Source of the DNA: Xiphophorus maculatus
Lineage: Eukaryota; Chordata; Actinopteri; Cyprinodontiformes; Poeciliidae
Direction of reading: 5' to 3'
Length of the DNA stretch: 64,000 nucleotides
Assembly: GCF_002775205.1 (NCBI RefSeq)
Contig: NC_036451.1
Location: forward strand, 19,476,351 to 19,540,350
Part shown: piece by piece, positions 10,901-22,439 of the stretch
Layout of the letters: every line of letters begins with the position of its first letter
Numbering within the stretch: the stretch's first letter is position 1
Position numbers and translations under genes: made by a program
Notes under the pieces: generated by a model
The model's database searches: none
Seen by the model: only the letters and a program-made list of their open reading frames with translations
What the model was told of the DNA's origin: nothing

Positions 10901-12517
10901 CTTGTGTAATAGTCATCATGTAAGGTGGTGATATCAGGAGGACTGAGTTTTGAAATTGCAAGTACAAAAGAATGAAAGTTACATGTAGAAGTGCACAGAC
11001 ACACAGGTCCTGTGTAATATTCAACATGTAATGTGCAGGAATTAGGAGGACTGTTTTCTACATTGGGAACAGACTTACTGTACATTAAGCGAGTGTTCTT
11101 TACTTTTCAGTTGATTAACCCCATAAAGGAGTGTTTTGGACTTCACAGTTTAAGGAACCTACCTACAACAAATAAATGCTCATCCAGACCATTATTTTTT
11201 TATATGTTCTTCTTTTCAGCACAAAGTAAACACAGAGATGGTAAGGGGAAAGAAATCAACAGAAAACTAAAACGGAAGGACATAGAGCCCCGCAGAAAAT
11301 AAACACAAATAAAAATTCTGGTAAGTCACCACACCTACACAAGTCAAGAAACACCAATCTACTTAAGCTCAAAAGCACAACTGAAGCATGGTCAAAAGTA
11401 ATGATCCACACCACTGAAAGGCAATAGGATGACCATTTTCTTCTTTATGCATAATATTTTGAGCAGACATGATCCAATATGTCATCTGGCTTAAATTACC
11501 ATGCACATACCATATAAAACTGTACCTTGTATTAAAATGATAAACTTTCACATAGTCAATGTTCAGATGCTAGAAAATCTAATTTAGTGATGAGTAATGG
11601 GACTGTTTATACTACTTTCTCTATGCCAATCTTAATCTGAAATACATTCAGATAGTTATAGTTTTTCAAAGTAGCAAAGCACCACAAAACTGTAATAAGC
11701 AAAGTAATTGGAATATATCTTTAAATTTGGTTAATTTTAAGATATTCACCAAATTTAAGATGTTAAATTTGGTTAATCTCTGGTTTAAGAAAATCAGAGA
11801 TATCAATCAATGGGCATTTGCTGATGCTGCACCTGTACAGAAATGTATTTTGGTGGAATCAGTGAGATGGTTCTGAGTGGGATCTCTTTCACTGGAAAAA
11901 AGACTAGGAACCAGCATGAGAAGGAAGAACAAGTCTTTTGGCTTTGGATGGTTCTTCACCAGCTGCTGAGGCCTGTTTGTCAAACAAATGCAATTTTAGA
12001 TTATGAAAAATATTTGTTTTTCCAGAATTCAGTCAAATAATCAGTCATACATACCAAGCAACCATACCAAGAGTTAACAGCAGTATAAGCTGTTTGGCAT
12101 TTGCAGAAATTAATTTTCATCGGTGCAACCTACATGCTCATTTCTGTAGCTTGTCCCACTAATGTAAGTTCTTTATGAATGCTCATTTGAAAAGGGGAAT
12201 AAACAGGCATTACATAATTTATAACAAAGAAAAATTAACAATTGGAGTTGGTTTTTAATAATGAATTATTTGTCTTTTTTCTAGCATCTCTGGAAAGTGC
12301 TAGGAGAGCAAAAAAACATCCATGGTCTCCCGTAGAGGTTGCTGCGGTCATGAGGCACTTTGGTGAACACATCAAGAAAGGACAACTGGCCACTATGATA
12401 GAATGCCAGCAATGCAAAAAGGCTGAGGATCCTGCTCTAGCTAGTTGTGATATCCAAAACATAAGAGATTTTGTGAGAAATCAGGGTGTAACATTGAAAG
12501 TACTTTCAATAAATTAA
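7697..12517 (+). CDS. KMT5A-like SET-domain protein with cassette-exon array
   Basis: My model has eleven exons: 7697-7813, 8184-8344, 8525-8717, 9095-9166, 9563-9634, 10030-10101, 10389-10460, 10747-10818, 11111-11147, 11220-11240 and 12285-12517. They join in phase to 374 codons. Exons 1-3 encode a SET domain closest to the KMT5A/SET8 histone H4K20 methyltransferase group (EYRGEVISRKE, LCVDAAREDGSLGRLVND, PHLCLFALKDIGPGEEITY). The NH motif is ND, with Asp for the cofactor-contacting His, and the final YDYG is YVYG, so activity is uncertain. Exons 4-8 are five 24-residue cassettes. Exons 9 and 10 are short and least certain. Exon 11 gives a C-terminal domain (HPWSPVEVAAVMRHF, IECQQCKKAEDP, DIRDFV-like end) that, from memory, occurs in other fish KMT5A-like proteins. 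The ATG follows an acceptor (TTTGCAG|GAG), so a 5' UTR exon lies upstream. AATAAA is at 12783. Confidence 0.75.
7925..7968. repeat. (TA)n microsatellite
   Basis: About 20 uninterrupted TA dinucleotides in intron 1 of the SET gene. It is likely length-polymorphic. Confidence 0.95.
9095..10818 (+). repeat. Tandem array of five exon+intron units in the SET gene
   Basis: Five 72-bp exons start at 9095, 9563, 10030, 10389 and 10747, so periods are 468, 467, 359 and 358 bp. Each starts after TTTCAG and ends GAG|GTA, phase 0 on both sides. The consensus is ISKDELCQAGDVD then ACGSCSTNPPE. Introns of 396/395 bp and 287/286 bp differ by one 109-bp internal subrepeat (with ACACAGGTCCTGTGTAATAC and GGTTTGAAATTACAAGTAC), which itself recurs inside the introns. 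A stray subrepeat copy lies in intron 1 at about 7971-8030. Copy 3 has Tyr for the second Cys; copy 5 has Tyr for the first. Confidence 0.93.
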
Positions 12518-12782
12518 TCCAGTATTTCTACTGATACTATGAGTAAGTTCATCTTGTTCACACAATTTGTTTTATCTTTTTGATTTAACAATAGACCTGT
12601 AATTCATTTAATTTTGGCATTCACAGATTTTCCTTTATGTTCACAAATAGAATTGTTGCTCTAGTTCTTAGAGCAGAAGGTGCTGTAAATGCAGTCCACT
12701 TTCTGCGTAGTTATATTCCATATTTCCATGTTTGGACTTAATACAAATACATTTCATGTTTGTGTATGCCGTGGTCCTGATA

Positions 12783-12788
12783 AATAAA
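12783..12788 (+). terminator. Candidate polyadenylation signal of the SET gene
   Basis: AATAAA in CTGATAAATAAAGTTGG, 266 bp after the stop codon. No stronger signal is seen closer to the stop. Confidence 0.5.
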
Positions 12789-12799
12789 GTTGGCCCTGA

Positions 12800-13058
12800 C
12801 AATTACTGTTGGTGTCATGGGCGGAGCCAAGCACCTCATTATCGTATGTCCTTTTAATACAGCATTGGGTCAGGTTCTTATATTTTGAGTTCTGATGTGT
12901 GTATCTAAATTTTCAAGTGAGATCTATGTTGTGTAACTCAAACAAGATTTTTGACAACTTAGTAGGTCTTCCTAGCACAAGTGGAAAGGGGTGACTGTTT
13001 AGTGTTGCAAAAAACTGGTTTGAAAAAAGTGTCCCTCTAATCCACCAAAACCAGTATG

Positions 13059-13095
<37 letters not shown>

Positions 13096-16000
13096 ATGAT
13101 TTTTTAGGCCATTTTTCAAGAACAGAGCAAGATGCGCTCAAAGATTTGCGAACTTGATCCAGGAGATTTGTAAATCCCGTGCAAATTACTACTGCCTCTT
13201 TTCTCTCTCTCTCTCTCTACCCTGCGCCTCTTTGAAACTCGTCTTCTGAGGCAATCACTCCCAGATGGAGAATATTAGATGTAATCGCTTCCATTTGCCA
13301 GCTCTTTTACTCTCACTGCGAGGTGACACTCTGTCTCCCTCAGACCTCTCCTCACGATGGACAATTATCGAAAACTCATCAATCACTTTTACAAAAAAAA
13401 CGTTGACATTCAAATCATGGTGGAAATATCCTCAATTGATAAGCTTAAGAAATCTGCAATTCTCTGTGATATCGCTCTATTCTCATCATTGACTGTTTAC
13501 TATATCTGCAAAACATTGAAACTAGAGATGGATAGAGAAATCGGCTGGTGACCAGAGTCACAAGATTTTCAACTTGGTTGGCCATGACCTGGAACTGACT
13601 GGTGGCCAACAGGAAAAACTGATCTTTTTGCCACCCCATAAATGCACCGCACCTAAAAAGCTAGTTAATAGTTTGCGGTAACAGCGGCACTCTTTAGTGT
13701 AAATGCTATTACTGAGGGAAGAAGACACCAGAAGGATTGTTCTATTTTATTTATTTATTTTTTTAAGGGACTGAGAACTTAGAAGTTAAGGTAAAGATCC
13801 AAAGTAACAACAGAAAACACAGCAGACTGTTGTTTTCTGTTGTTTTGGTGATGCTAGTCATGCTACGTGTGCTAGCAGCTAATAAACAATGCCAAAAATA
13901 ATGCTTGAATGATATATTTATATCTTGTTATAGTTCTCAAAGCAACATCAGAATCAGCTAAATGTGGTATTTGCAGACTTTGCAAAACTCAAAATCAAAT
14001 ATCAGCCACAAAATTCTCATTGGTGCATCTCTGTTAAAAGAGTCAGACTTTGCTGTCTAAAGTTCATATGACATTTTATGCAATAAAGCAAGTACAAAAC
14101 AAAATAGTTGATTTTGATTTTCTAGTTGATGCTAATGCTATCAAGATCATTGGCACAGCTTTAAAGATACCCATGTGCCCTGCAGCTTTTCTGCTGCTGG
14201 GAATTTGTCTCTCACCCTGCCATATGGATGAAATAAAAATCAAAGATCAGAGAAACAAATGTGAGAAGCTGCACTTCTTTCTCTGTGCTCCAACACTTTG
14301 CTCATTCTTTTCTCCATTTCGCTACATCAAAAATATTCTCCCGTCCCAATTTCTAATTTATTCCAAACATTCTCTCTGTTTTTCTCTCACCTTCCTGTCC
14401 ATCTTCCAGCCTCGGCGCTCGACCCTCCTGCCCTCTCCTACCATCCCTCAGCCTCACTCATTCATCCCTCCATCCTTCATTCTCTGAGACAGACAAAAAA
14501 GCAAGCTTTTTCCATGGCTGACCTGCGATTCACCCTGACCTCAACAACATCCCAAATCACAGACAGTGAGGGTGAGGGTGGGTTACAGCCCAGGATCCAT
14601 GGTGGTGCACAAAGCTTATGGATCGCTGTCCAAAATGTCTGTCCCACAGGGCTTATTGAGCGGATCGGTCTGTTTTGCCCCAGCCCTAATAGGGTCACAC
14701 AGACTCCAGATATGCACACAACAGTGTGGCTAGACAGAAGTATGTTATAATAAATGGTAACAAATCATTTTAGAGAGAATTGCAATTCCGATCAATCTAG
14801 AGGGATTTCTGCTGATACGTATCTGATTCTGAAATTATTTTAAAACTCCAGGTTTGACCCCCCCCCTCTCTGCTTTTCTCATGAACTTCATCTGACACAG
14901 CCACATCTCTGACCTTTGGCTCCTTTATTGGCAGCCAGAAATCATGGCTCATGTGAATCAGATGTTACAAAGAAGGGGGCCGACTGCCTCTTTGCAGCTC
15001 AGCCGACAACCAGGAGCACCTGCTTTCAAATAAATCTTCAGATAAAAATGATACACTGTAGTCTCATCATGTGTCAGGAAACGTGGAAATCTGATTCCCC
15101 AACCCCATGCATGCTTTGTATTTCTTTTCTCTTACTCCCACGTGAATTCTTCATCTACCGCCTCAAGCAATAGGTTCCTATTCCGTACTGCTCTTATCTT
15201 AGGTAAGTTTTAGAAATCTGTATTTCAAACAAATCACATGTTTCTGCAGCTGCCTCTATTCCATGGAGGCTACAGAGCATTTTGACCCCGGTGTCTGAAG
15301 GATGAGGTAGAGGCCCAGGCAGGCCTCACTGGTGGAACCATGAACCGTGTCAGGTCATGTCAGCTCCTTGCTCAGCTCCTCTTTCCTGAAAGTAAATAAA
15401 GCCAGTCTGGCTTGGTTCCACACCAGCAGTCCCAGTATTTGTCAAGATTGGAGGATGACATCTGGTAAAAAAAAAAAAAAGCCTTTCAGTATAATTCCTT
15501 AGCTATTTAACATGCATCTAGCAGATCTGTAATTCTGAGTTCCAACTAGTGCAACTCATCATTAGAGTGAACTTCTATGAAACAACTAAAACATTGTTCT
15601 CTAGTAAAACAGGAAAGAGGAAAGTAAGAGATTGGGTTGCTTTAGAGTAGCTCCATGACAACACTGCTCAATCTACATGAACAAACTAGCACTGCAACAA
15701 GCAAACACTCTTTTCTCAAGCTAACAGAATAATGGATATGCTTTGGCTTCTGATGCTGTGGAAAACATCTGGATTAAAATCTAAAAATGAAAGTGTCGGA
15801 GCTACAATCACCCACAGTCTCTGCAGGAATTGGTTACTATGGAGACTAAACTCGGGTTGACAAACATTGCAAAAGGGCACAGGTATCAAAATCAAACAAG
15901 GACATTTTCTTAGCATTAATAAGCAGTTTTAGTAAAACTTAGAAGAACTAACAACAACAACAAACTTTAAGACAACCATCTTTTAGCAGAGATTTAACAT

Positions 16001-16590
16001 ATGGTTCAGGCAAAAACACATAAAACGCATCACACAGAGTCTTTTTCCATGAGGAAATAACTCAAGACTCACAATTTGATTGGATGGTGAGAGGAAAACA
16101 ACAATAAATACAAATATGATTCAGCATAAGGAACTATTTAAAAGATTGGGTTTCTCCTGCACTGAACGAAGAAGACATAAGTTACTCCATTCCTGTGAGA
16201 ACTGAACATGATTCACTCGTATTTTTACAACTCACAGATAATACTTTATGGTAGCTTATTATCTTAGAGCAGCAGGAAATGTGCACATACTGCACATACA
16301 TAAAACACACAGATGTACAATAACTGTAAAAAAAAGAGATTTATCTGCTTTCACTTCTAATCTTTTACAAAAATATAAAATGAACAACTAACAGTGTTCT
16401 TCAAATAGCATACCTGTAAAAATGTGTTTAATAAATTAGAAATTACACTACTCTCTATTAATATGAATCAATGGTTAAAGTCTAAGTGGCTAAATATTAC
16501 AAATTAAATATGCTTGCATGACTGATCATCAGTAAGCGTGAGCAATTAAGTAGAAATATACAGTAGCACTTGGCTGGTCTAAAGCTTTCA
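12800..16590. other. Intergenic, no gene recognised
   Basis: A (GT)n microsatellite lies at about 13057-13094 and a short (CT)n at 13201-13219. Open frames here (for example 14050-14750) have no recognisable domain, no splice pattern and low-complexity composition. I see no RNA gene or clear transposon. Confidence 0.6.
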
Positions 16591-16599
16591 GGTGTGTGT

Positions 16600-17560
16600 T
16601 GTCAAAAATCCAAAATGGGAAAGTCATCAGCTGTTATTTTACAGATACAAATGTTGTTGTCCATTCATCTGTGAAGGGTTCAAAGTCCATTCATGTACAA
16701 CCTGGAGTCCATTATCCCACAGTGAGAGCACAATGTGCAGTCGGTCAGGCTATTGTGGCATACTACAAAAAAAACACTTCAGTTGCATGTCAGTATTTGC
16801 ATCCTTCGTTTAAAAGAGCAGGCAGGATAAAACCGCTTAAAATAACATGGCAACATGGCTTAAGTTAACAGAGTTGTAAATGAAAAGAACCACAAGACCT
16901 CTGGAACAATGTCCTGTGGACAGAAGAAACCAAAGTGAGGACGGTTAACCAAGATGCACCACATGTTGCTTGGTACAGAGAACAATTTGTGTAAATACCA
17001 TTTTAGCTTAATTGTAAAAATCTGGTTTGGCTCTTTCAGCAATGGGACCTGGATTATTGCACTCACTTTGTCAGCCTTAAACTTGTATTGGCAGAGATAT
17101 TCAAAGGTTATTTCCTCAAGTCCAAGTCAAATCTCAGGTGTTTCGCTCCAGGTCAAAGCCAAATCTTAGGTCTGACTGAAATAAACTTCCTTTCATCAAA
17201 TGCACCCCATCTATCTCACTCAGACTCAGAGTAAAATGATGGAAGCTTTACATCTAATTCCAGATGGGGTTTTTTTGTTGTTTTTTTTTTTTTTTTGCTT
17301 TAATTGTAGGCAATAAATTATAAGGAGTGAAACTTAAGACACTTTGGTCAGGAGTTGAAGCTTGTTCCAAATTGAGTCATTCAAAAAGACAATGATCCCA
17401 AGCAAAATAACAAACCTAAAATATAAGGTCTGGCAAAGAAAAGATTCAAAGTATTGCAGTAGTCCAGTAAAAGCGTTTTCAAATATACATTTAGACTGAC
17501 CTGTGTAATGACAAATGCCCAAGGTGATAAGCAAAAGTGGACTAAAGTTCCTCAGTAATG
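16600..17560 (+). mobile_element. Degenerate Tc1-like transposon, sense
   Basis: Scattered transposase pieces run in order on the plus strand. VAYYKKNTSVACQYLHPSF-like sequence is at about 16755-16815. WNNVLWTEETKVR-like sequence is at about 16890-16935, which is the Tc1 core before the second catalytic Asp. IQKDNDPK-like sequence, the region after the second Asp, is at about 17380-17405. The intervals between them are rearranged and frames are broken throughout, so this is an old inactive copy without definable ends. Confidence 0.6.
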
Positions 17561-17639
17561 ACTTTAGTCATACGCAAGACAGTGGTTCTTCAATACTGTC
17601 AGTCTTCAGCTGAACTTACACAACAATCTATCATGTGTT

Positions 17640-18600
17640 GTTCATTAAAGGTTTCTTTCTTTAACTAGCAATAACTGGCATTAAATAATTTTATTTGGAC
17701 TTTCATTATCAACCTTTTAAATGATGGATATTTTTTTTTGTTTGTTTTTTTCACTAAATTTGCCTGACCATTGCGAATAACAGATTTTGCTCTTAAATAT
17801 AACCCTATCTAACTGCAACTTAATTCCTTTAAGTTTTTCTTCTAGATCTGACCCTTATCCAAGAAACCATAGGATATTTAATTATTATTTGTTTCACTAA
17901 ATTGATTGCAAAAATATGTCAAGTTTAAGATACTGTGTAGTGTAACAGATACCATATAAAAAGAAGAGAAGTTACACCGTATCCTAATGTATACTGTGTA
18001 GTAAATACAGAATACAGCAACTAAAGTGTGTTCCCCAAGTCTGCTATAGATTTTAACTTTCTAGATTTAGATATTACGGATCACATATGTAGTAATTTAG
18101 GATTCTGTTGCCATCCAACCTGACTGTATCAGACATGGAGCACATGTGTGGAGAAGTGTAGCAAGAAGTGACTGCAGGTTCAGACTTGAGATGCATAAAA
18201 TACCAGAGTCAAAACTCCCCAAAATTATCTACCAAAAACTCCAAACTGCTTTTAAAAACTTTCTTTTGTTTCAAATTCTGTTGTGTCGTTGCAAAACCCT
18301 TTTTCTGCATAAAAAATACAAAACAAAAACATTTCTACTTCTTGTTTCATTACCCCCAGAATCCCATTTTTGGCCAGGAGATTTAAAGTAAAGAAACAGG
18401 AGAGAAGACCCAGTCCCAAGAGGTCATAAATTGCAGAGAAAGATCGAGTTTAGGCAGGGAACTGAACACAAGCAGAAGCTCCCTTCAAAAGGCTGGTGGC
18501 TGCTGTTGCTCCTGGAGTTTAACCCTGCTGCCTCTTCTGTTAGCCTGCTCCTTTATTCAGTAGGCTGATTTATTGGGGTTTACCAGCGAGAAAACAAGCA
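17640..18600. other. Intergenic, no gene recognised
   Basis: AT-rich DNA with short homopolymer runs. Frames at 18146-18391 are short, unsupported by splice sites, and of no recognisable family. Confidence 0.5.
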
Positions 18601-21600
18601 TAGTATTGCTATCAACCCTGCTTTTGATAAATGACCCTCAGTGCTGTCTTCATCGTCCTAAAGTTCCTGTGGATGAGGAAAAAGAGAAAACATAAATACA
18701 CATGGTTTGGGTTTACATTTTTTATTTACAATAAGATGAAGAAAGAAATAAAAAAAACAGACCTGTCAAGGAAATCTGTAATTGTTAAAAAAAAAAAATC
18801 CTTCTTTGGTATTAAAATCGGAATTTTATAGGGAATGAAAACCGTATCCAGAGAATTGTTTTTACTGTCCTTTAGATATTAATTTGTAGTTTTTCTCCCT
18901 TGTTCTTGGCTGTCCCACCCCAGTTCGTCCCCTCCCACCCATGTAGTCCCCTCTTTCCCCAAACGAAATTCTTTGGAAAGTCATTTTATATCACCCTTTG
19001 ACTGTGCATTGAACTGTAAAACCACCCCATTGAAAACAAAATAAAGGGATAGGATAGGGAGAGAACGGGGGATGGGGCAAGAAAGAGAATTATAATTCTT
19101 TGCAGGCCTTTGGTATTAACCCAAACACCAGAGCTGTCAGCAGTTCAGAGAGGGAGGTGCGAGGGGCAAACATTCAGTGTTAATTGGCACTTTGTAAGCT
19201 CTGAGCCTTCCTTTTGTAAAGGGAAGTGGAAGAGAGAGTGAGTGTGCAAGAGGGAGGGAGCAGGGCTTTGGGAGGAGGTGAGGGAGGAAGACAGAGGGGC
19301 ATAGAGAAAGAGAGGAAGAGAGAGAGACCTTATTCTTGTAGGTTTGTTGGGCCTTGTTGAGGGTGTTTACGGTTCACTTCTTATCCTTTGTTAATTGGGC
19401 ATTCTCTCCCCCAATGAAAAAGGAGGAATTCATGGATCCCCCCGGCCTACCGCCCATGTTCCCCGTGACTCTCCTCGCCAGCCTGTTCAGCAAGAGGCCG
19501 ATAAATGACAAGCTCATAACGAAAGGCTTGTCCTGTGAGCGTCATTAGTTTTACATGCTGTTTGTTTTACAGGGATTCGACTGAAATTGTTGGTTTGTGG
19601 CACCTGATGTGACGAATGAAAAATGTAGTAAGGCTTATGGAGACAACATACATTAATTGTGTATTTGACTGCTTTCAAGAATACATTTCCTGTAAAGGAA
19701 TCGGGATGTCATACACTGAGGAGTTATAATGTATAAAGGGATGTGTCAGTTGATAGGTATTAAACTTATATTTATATCATATCTGCTGCTAGCAGGATTG
19801 ATAAGAATTGTAGAAACTGATGTCTTCTGTAGTCATTTCTGAACCAGAATGGATAAGGATTCTTCTACATAGGTGAAAGGAGGACAAGTACAGAATTTTC
19901 AGTGGTCACTTCAAATTTATATTATTCAGCCCCAATCATATTGGTTCCTCATTAGTTGCTGACAAATAATGGAAATAATCCTGTTTCGCTCTGGTTGCAT
20001 GTTCGATCGAAGTCACAAGGTACGTTTTGTGCAATCAAACGTGCAACATTGAAAAATGCAGAATGCACCTGAACTTTACAGGGACACGTCTGTAAGTATG
20101 CGATCTTAGAAAGAAGAAATGTACACACAACTTGCGGTCACTGACATCTATTAGTATAGAAAGTGTCTCACAGCCGCATCCCACAATTTGGGATTCATGT
20201 GAATGACAAGGAGAGCTATTATCCACCTGGAAAAGTGGCAAACCAGCAAACTAAAACCACTCCAAGAGTACATTGACAGCATCTCCAGGAGGTCAAATAC
20301 AAGAAAAATTTGAAGGGAGGCGAATACTTTTTCATGGCACTGTTATGTGTGGATGAAGGTGTTTAGTTTTCTTGGCCCCAAATCTGTTGTCCTCTGTGTA
20401 AATGCTGACACAGCAACACAGAAAACAAACAATGTCAGACCATTAGGCACGGGATGTGAAAACACCCAGACTGTTGTCTCTGTGGATCCTCTTCTCCCGC
20501 AGATGTGTTTGGAGTTATGTGAAATAATTAGCGAGGAAGAGGTTGCCAGGCGCACGCAAACACAGAGATATGTGGGCATCTGTCTTTCAAACAGCGAGGG
20601 GCAGAAGTGGGACGGGGGGGTGCTGTTGGCATCAGGCTGGTGCTGCCTGCTTCACAGCACCTCTGGCCTCGTTTTGTCTCCCCCTTTCCTGATGTAAATA
20701 ATAATAGAAGCAGCCATGAAAGGACACAGGTGTCAACCATTGTGCCGCTCTGAATGGCCGTGGGGGAAGGAGGTCAGGGGTCACAGGGCCATCTCTGCCA
20801 CCTTTCACACCACCCACACTTTTTATTCACCCTGACGCTCCCTTTCATAGGTTTTCATCTAGCAAGCGTCCTCTATCCCCCGTCCTCCTCCTCCGCCTGT
20901 CTCGCTCACTCTCGCCTTTTGTTATTATAGCACCATGTTTTGTGAAAACTTTTCAGAGGTCATGCACAGGCTTGCTGTTCGGGAAGATTAACATTCTTTT
21001 CTAAATTAATCATCCCACACAACTGCGCAGATCAATAGCTGTTTACTTAAAGAGCCAATAAATGGATAAAATCTTACCCCTGCATCAAAGGTGATTTAAA
21101 GAAATATAAGATGGTCTTTACTTAATTTGATGAGTTCATTCATTTGTCTTTTTTGTATTATATTTCAGGTCATAACAGTAAAACCCCCCCCCCACATTTT
21201 ATAGGTATGGTAATGCTTCAAAAGAAACCTCAAAAGGATGTAAACAGAGAAATAAGAAGAAAGGTTGGCCTTCACTTACTAATTATTTAATCTCAGTATA
21301 AAGCTTGATCTTCTGGATTAGCTTTGCATTGTACATTTTCAGTCTTGGTGATTGGTCCCAATGGCAGCTGCCCGGGCATTGAATAGGATGCCTGCATGAG
21401 AGGACTTGTGACATTTCTCCAAATGTTATTTCCCATGGTTCATTCGCACGTCACTACTTTAATGACTTTATGTCACCATGTGGGTCAATTAACATTGGCA
21501 CTTTGAATACAGTTTGAGAAAAAGGCAAGCCAAAAAAAAAAAAAAAAACCATCAAAATTACATCGTCATTACGGAGGACAGTAATTAGAGCGTTGCATTT

Positions 21601-21650
21601 TGTCCCTCTTGTAAGGCCGGAGTGATCAGTACGATTTCAGACTAGCAGGT
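18600..21650. other. Unusual composition block, possible conserved non-coding region
   Basis: This stretch differs from the AT-rich, transposon-laden DNA around it. It has long transposon-free runs of balanced composition at about 18900-19560, 20340-20900 and 20940-21650, with homeodomain-type cores such as AATTAATCATCC and GTCAATTAACATTGG, and a purine-rich tract at 19210-19330. Such texture is often seen in developmental enhancers in gene deserts, but conservation cannot be judged from one sequence. A 64-codon frame at 19354-19548 has no recognisable domain. A Tc1 end interrupts at 20237-20345. Confidence 0.3.
20237..20345 (+). mobile_element. Tc1-type transposon end fragment
   Basis: GAAGGGAGGCGAATACTTTT followed by TCATGGCACTGT is the familiar terminal sequence of teleost Tc1 elements. 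No transposase remains nearby, so this is a solo end or a deleted copy. Confidence 0.55.
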
Positions 21651-22084
21651 TCCATACATTGTTGTTGCAGACTGAACTCTTGGATGCCTCTGCATCACTC
21701 AGTCAGAATGCTTGGACATTATAATAAAAGCATCAGTAATAACTGTCTCTGCGTAATGTTGTTTAAAGAAATTTCAAATGTTTGATATTCAAAAAGAATA
21801 CAATGTATAAAGAATACAACGTTGTATACAACAATGTATACAACATTATACAATGTTCTGCAAGCTCCACACAATCCCAATGTCTGACCAATATGACTTT
21901 CTTTGATTTTAAGCAAAATAATTTTTTGCCCTTGAGGACATAAAACAGACTTCTCGATCAGTAGTTGTTGTACACATTTCTCAGTGGTCAAGCACGTTCT
22001 AACCACTTGGGGGCAGTATTGGAGAGCGTTGGTGGAAAAAGACAGTGTGAGTCACTCTTGGTAATGCTGGTTCTGTTTTTTGCC

Positions 22085-22430
22085 CCGCACTGTCTAATGA
22101 ATATTTTTATGTTTGAACATATTAGGATGTTACAAAAGCCAAAGATCATGTAAAGGTGCTGATTGAAGAAGCTGGTAAGATTCTGTCAATATCAACGGTG
22201 AAATATGCCGTGTACCAACAGGGACTGAAAGGCCACTCACCATTACTCCAAAAGACACCGGACTGCTCTTTGCAAATGCACACAGAAGTAAAAACAACAA
22301 ATACTTAATTTTTGGAGATATGTCATGGGATTTGATTACATTAAAGAGATCTTTGGAGATAATGATCATCGTTTGTGGTTGCAATTTGAAAGAAAAAAAA
22401 CAAAAGTAAAACATTTAAGGGGTGTGAATA
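22085..22430 (+). mobile_element. Tc1-like transposon scrap (5' coding part and 3' end)
   Basis: A short frame reading STVKYAVYQQGLKGHS at about 22190-22240 matches the end of the Tc1 helix-turn-helix domain. GGGGTGTGAATACTTTTGAG at about 22419-22438 is a Tc1 terminus. The middle of the transposase is deleted. Confidence 0.55.
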
Positions 22431-22439
22431 CTTTTGAGA

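Noticed and set aside
14050-14750. Overlapping open frames of about 150 codons
   Set aside because: Their composition is dominated by pyrimidine-rich low-complexity DNA (Ser/Pro/Phe/Leu), with no splice or domain support.
19354-19548. 64-codon frame with a proline-rich start (MDPPGLPPMFPV)
   Set aside because: No domain, no matching splice partners, and it sits in a block that looks non-coding; kept only as part of the possible conserved region.
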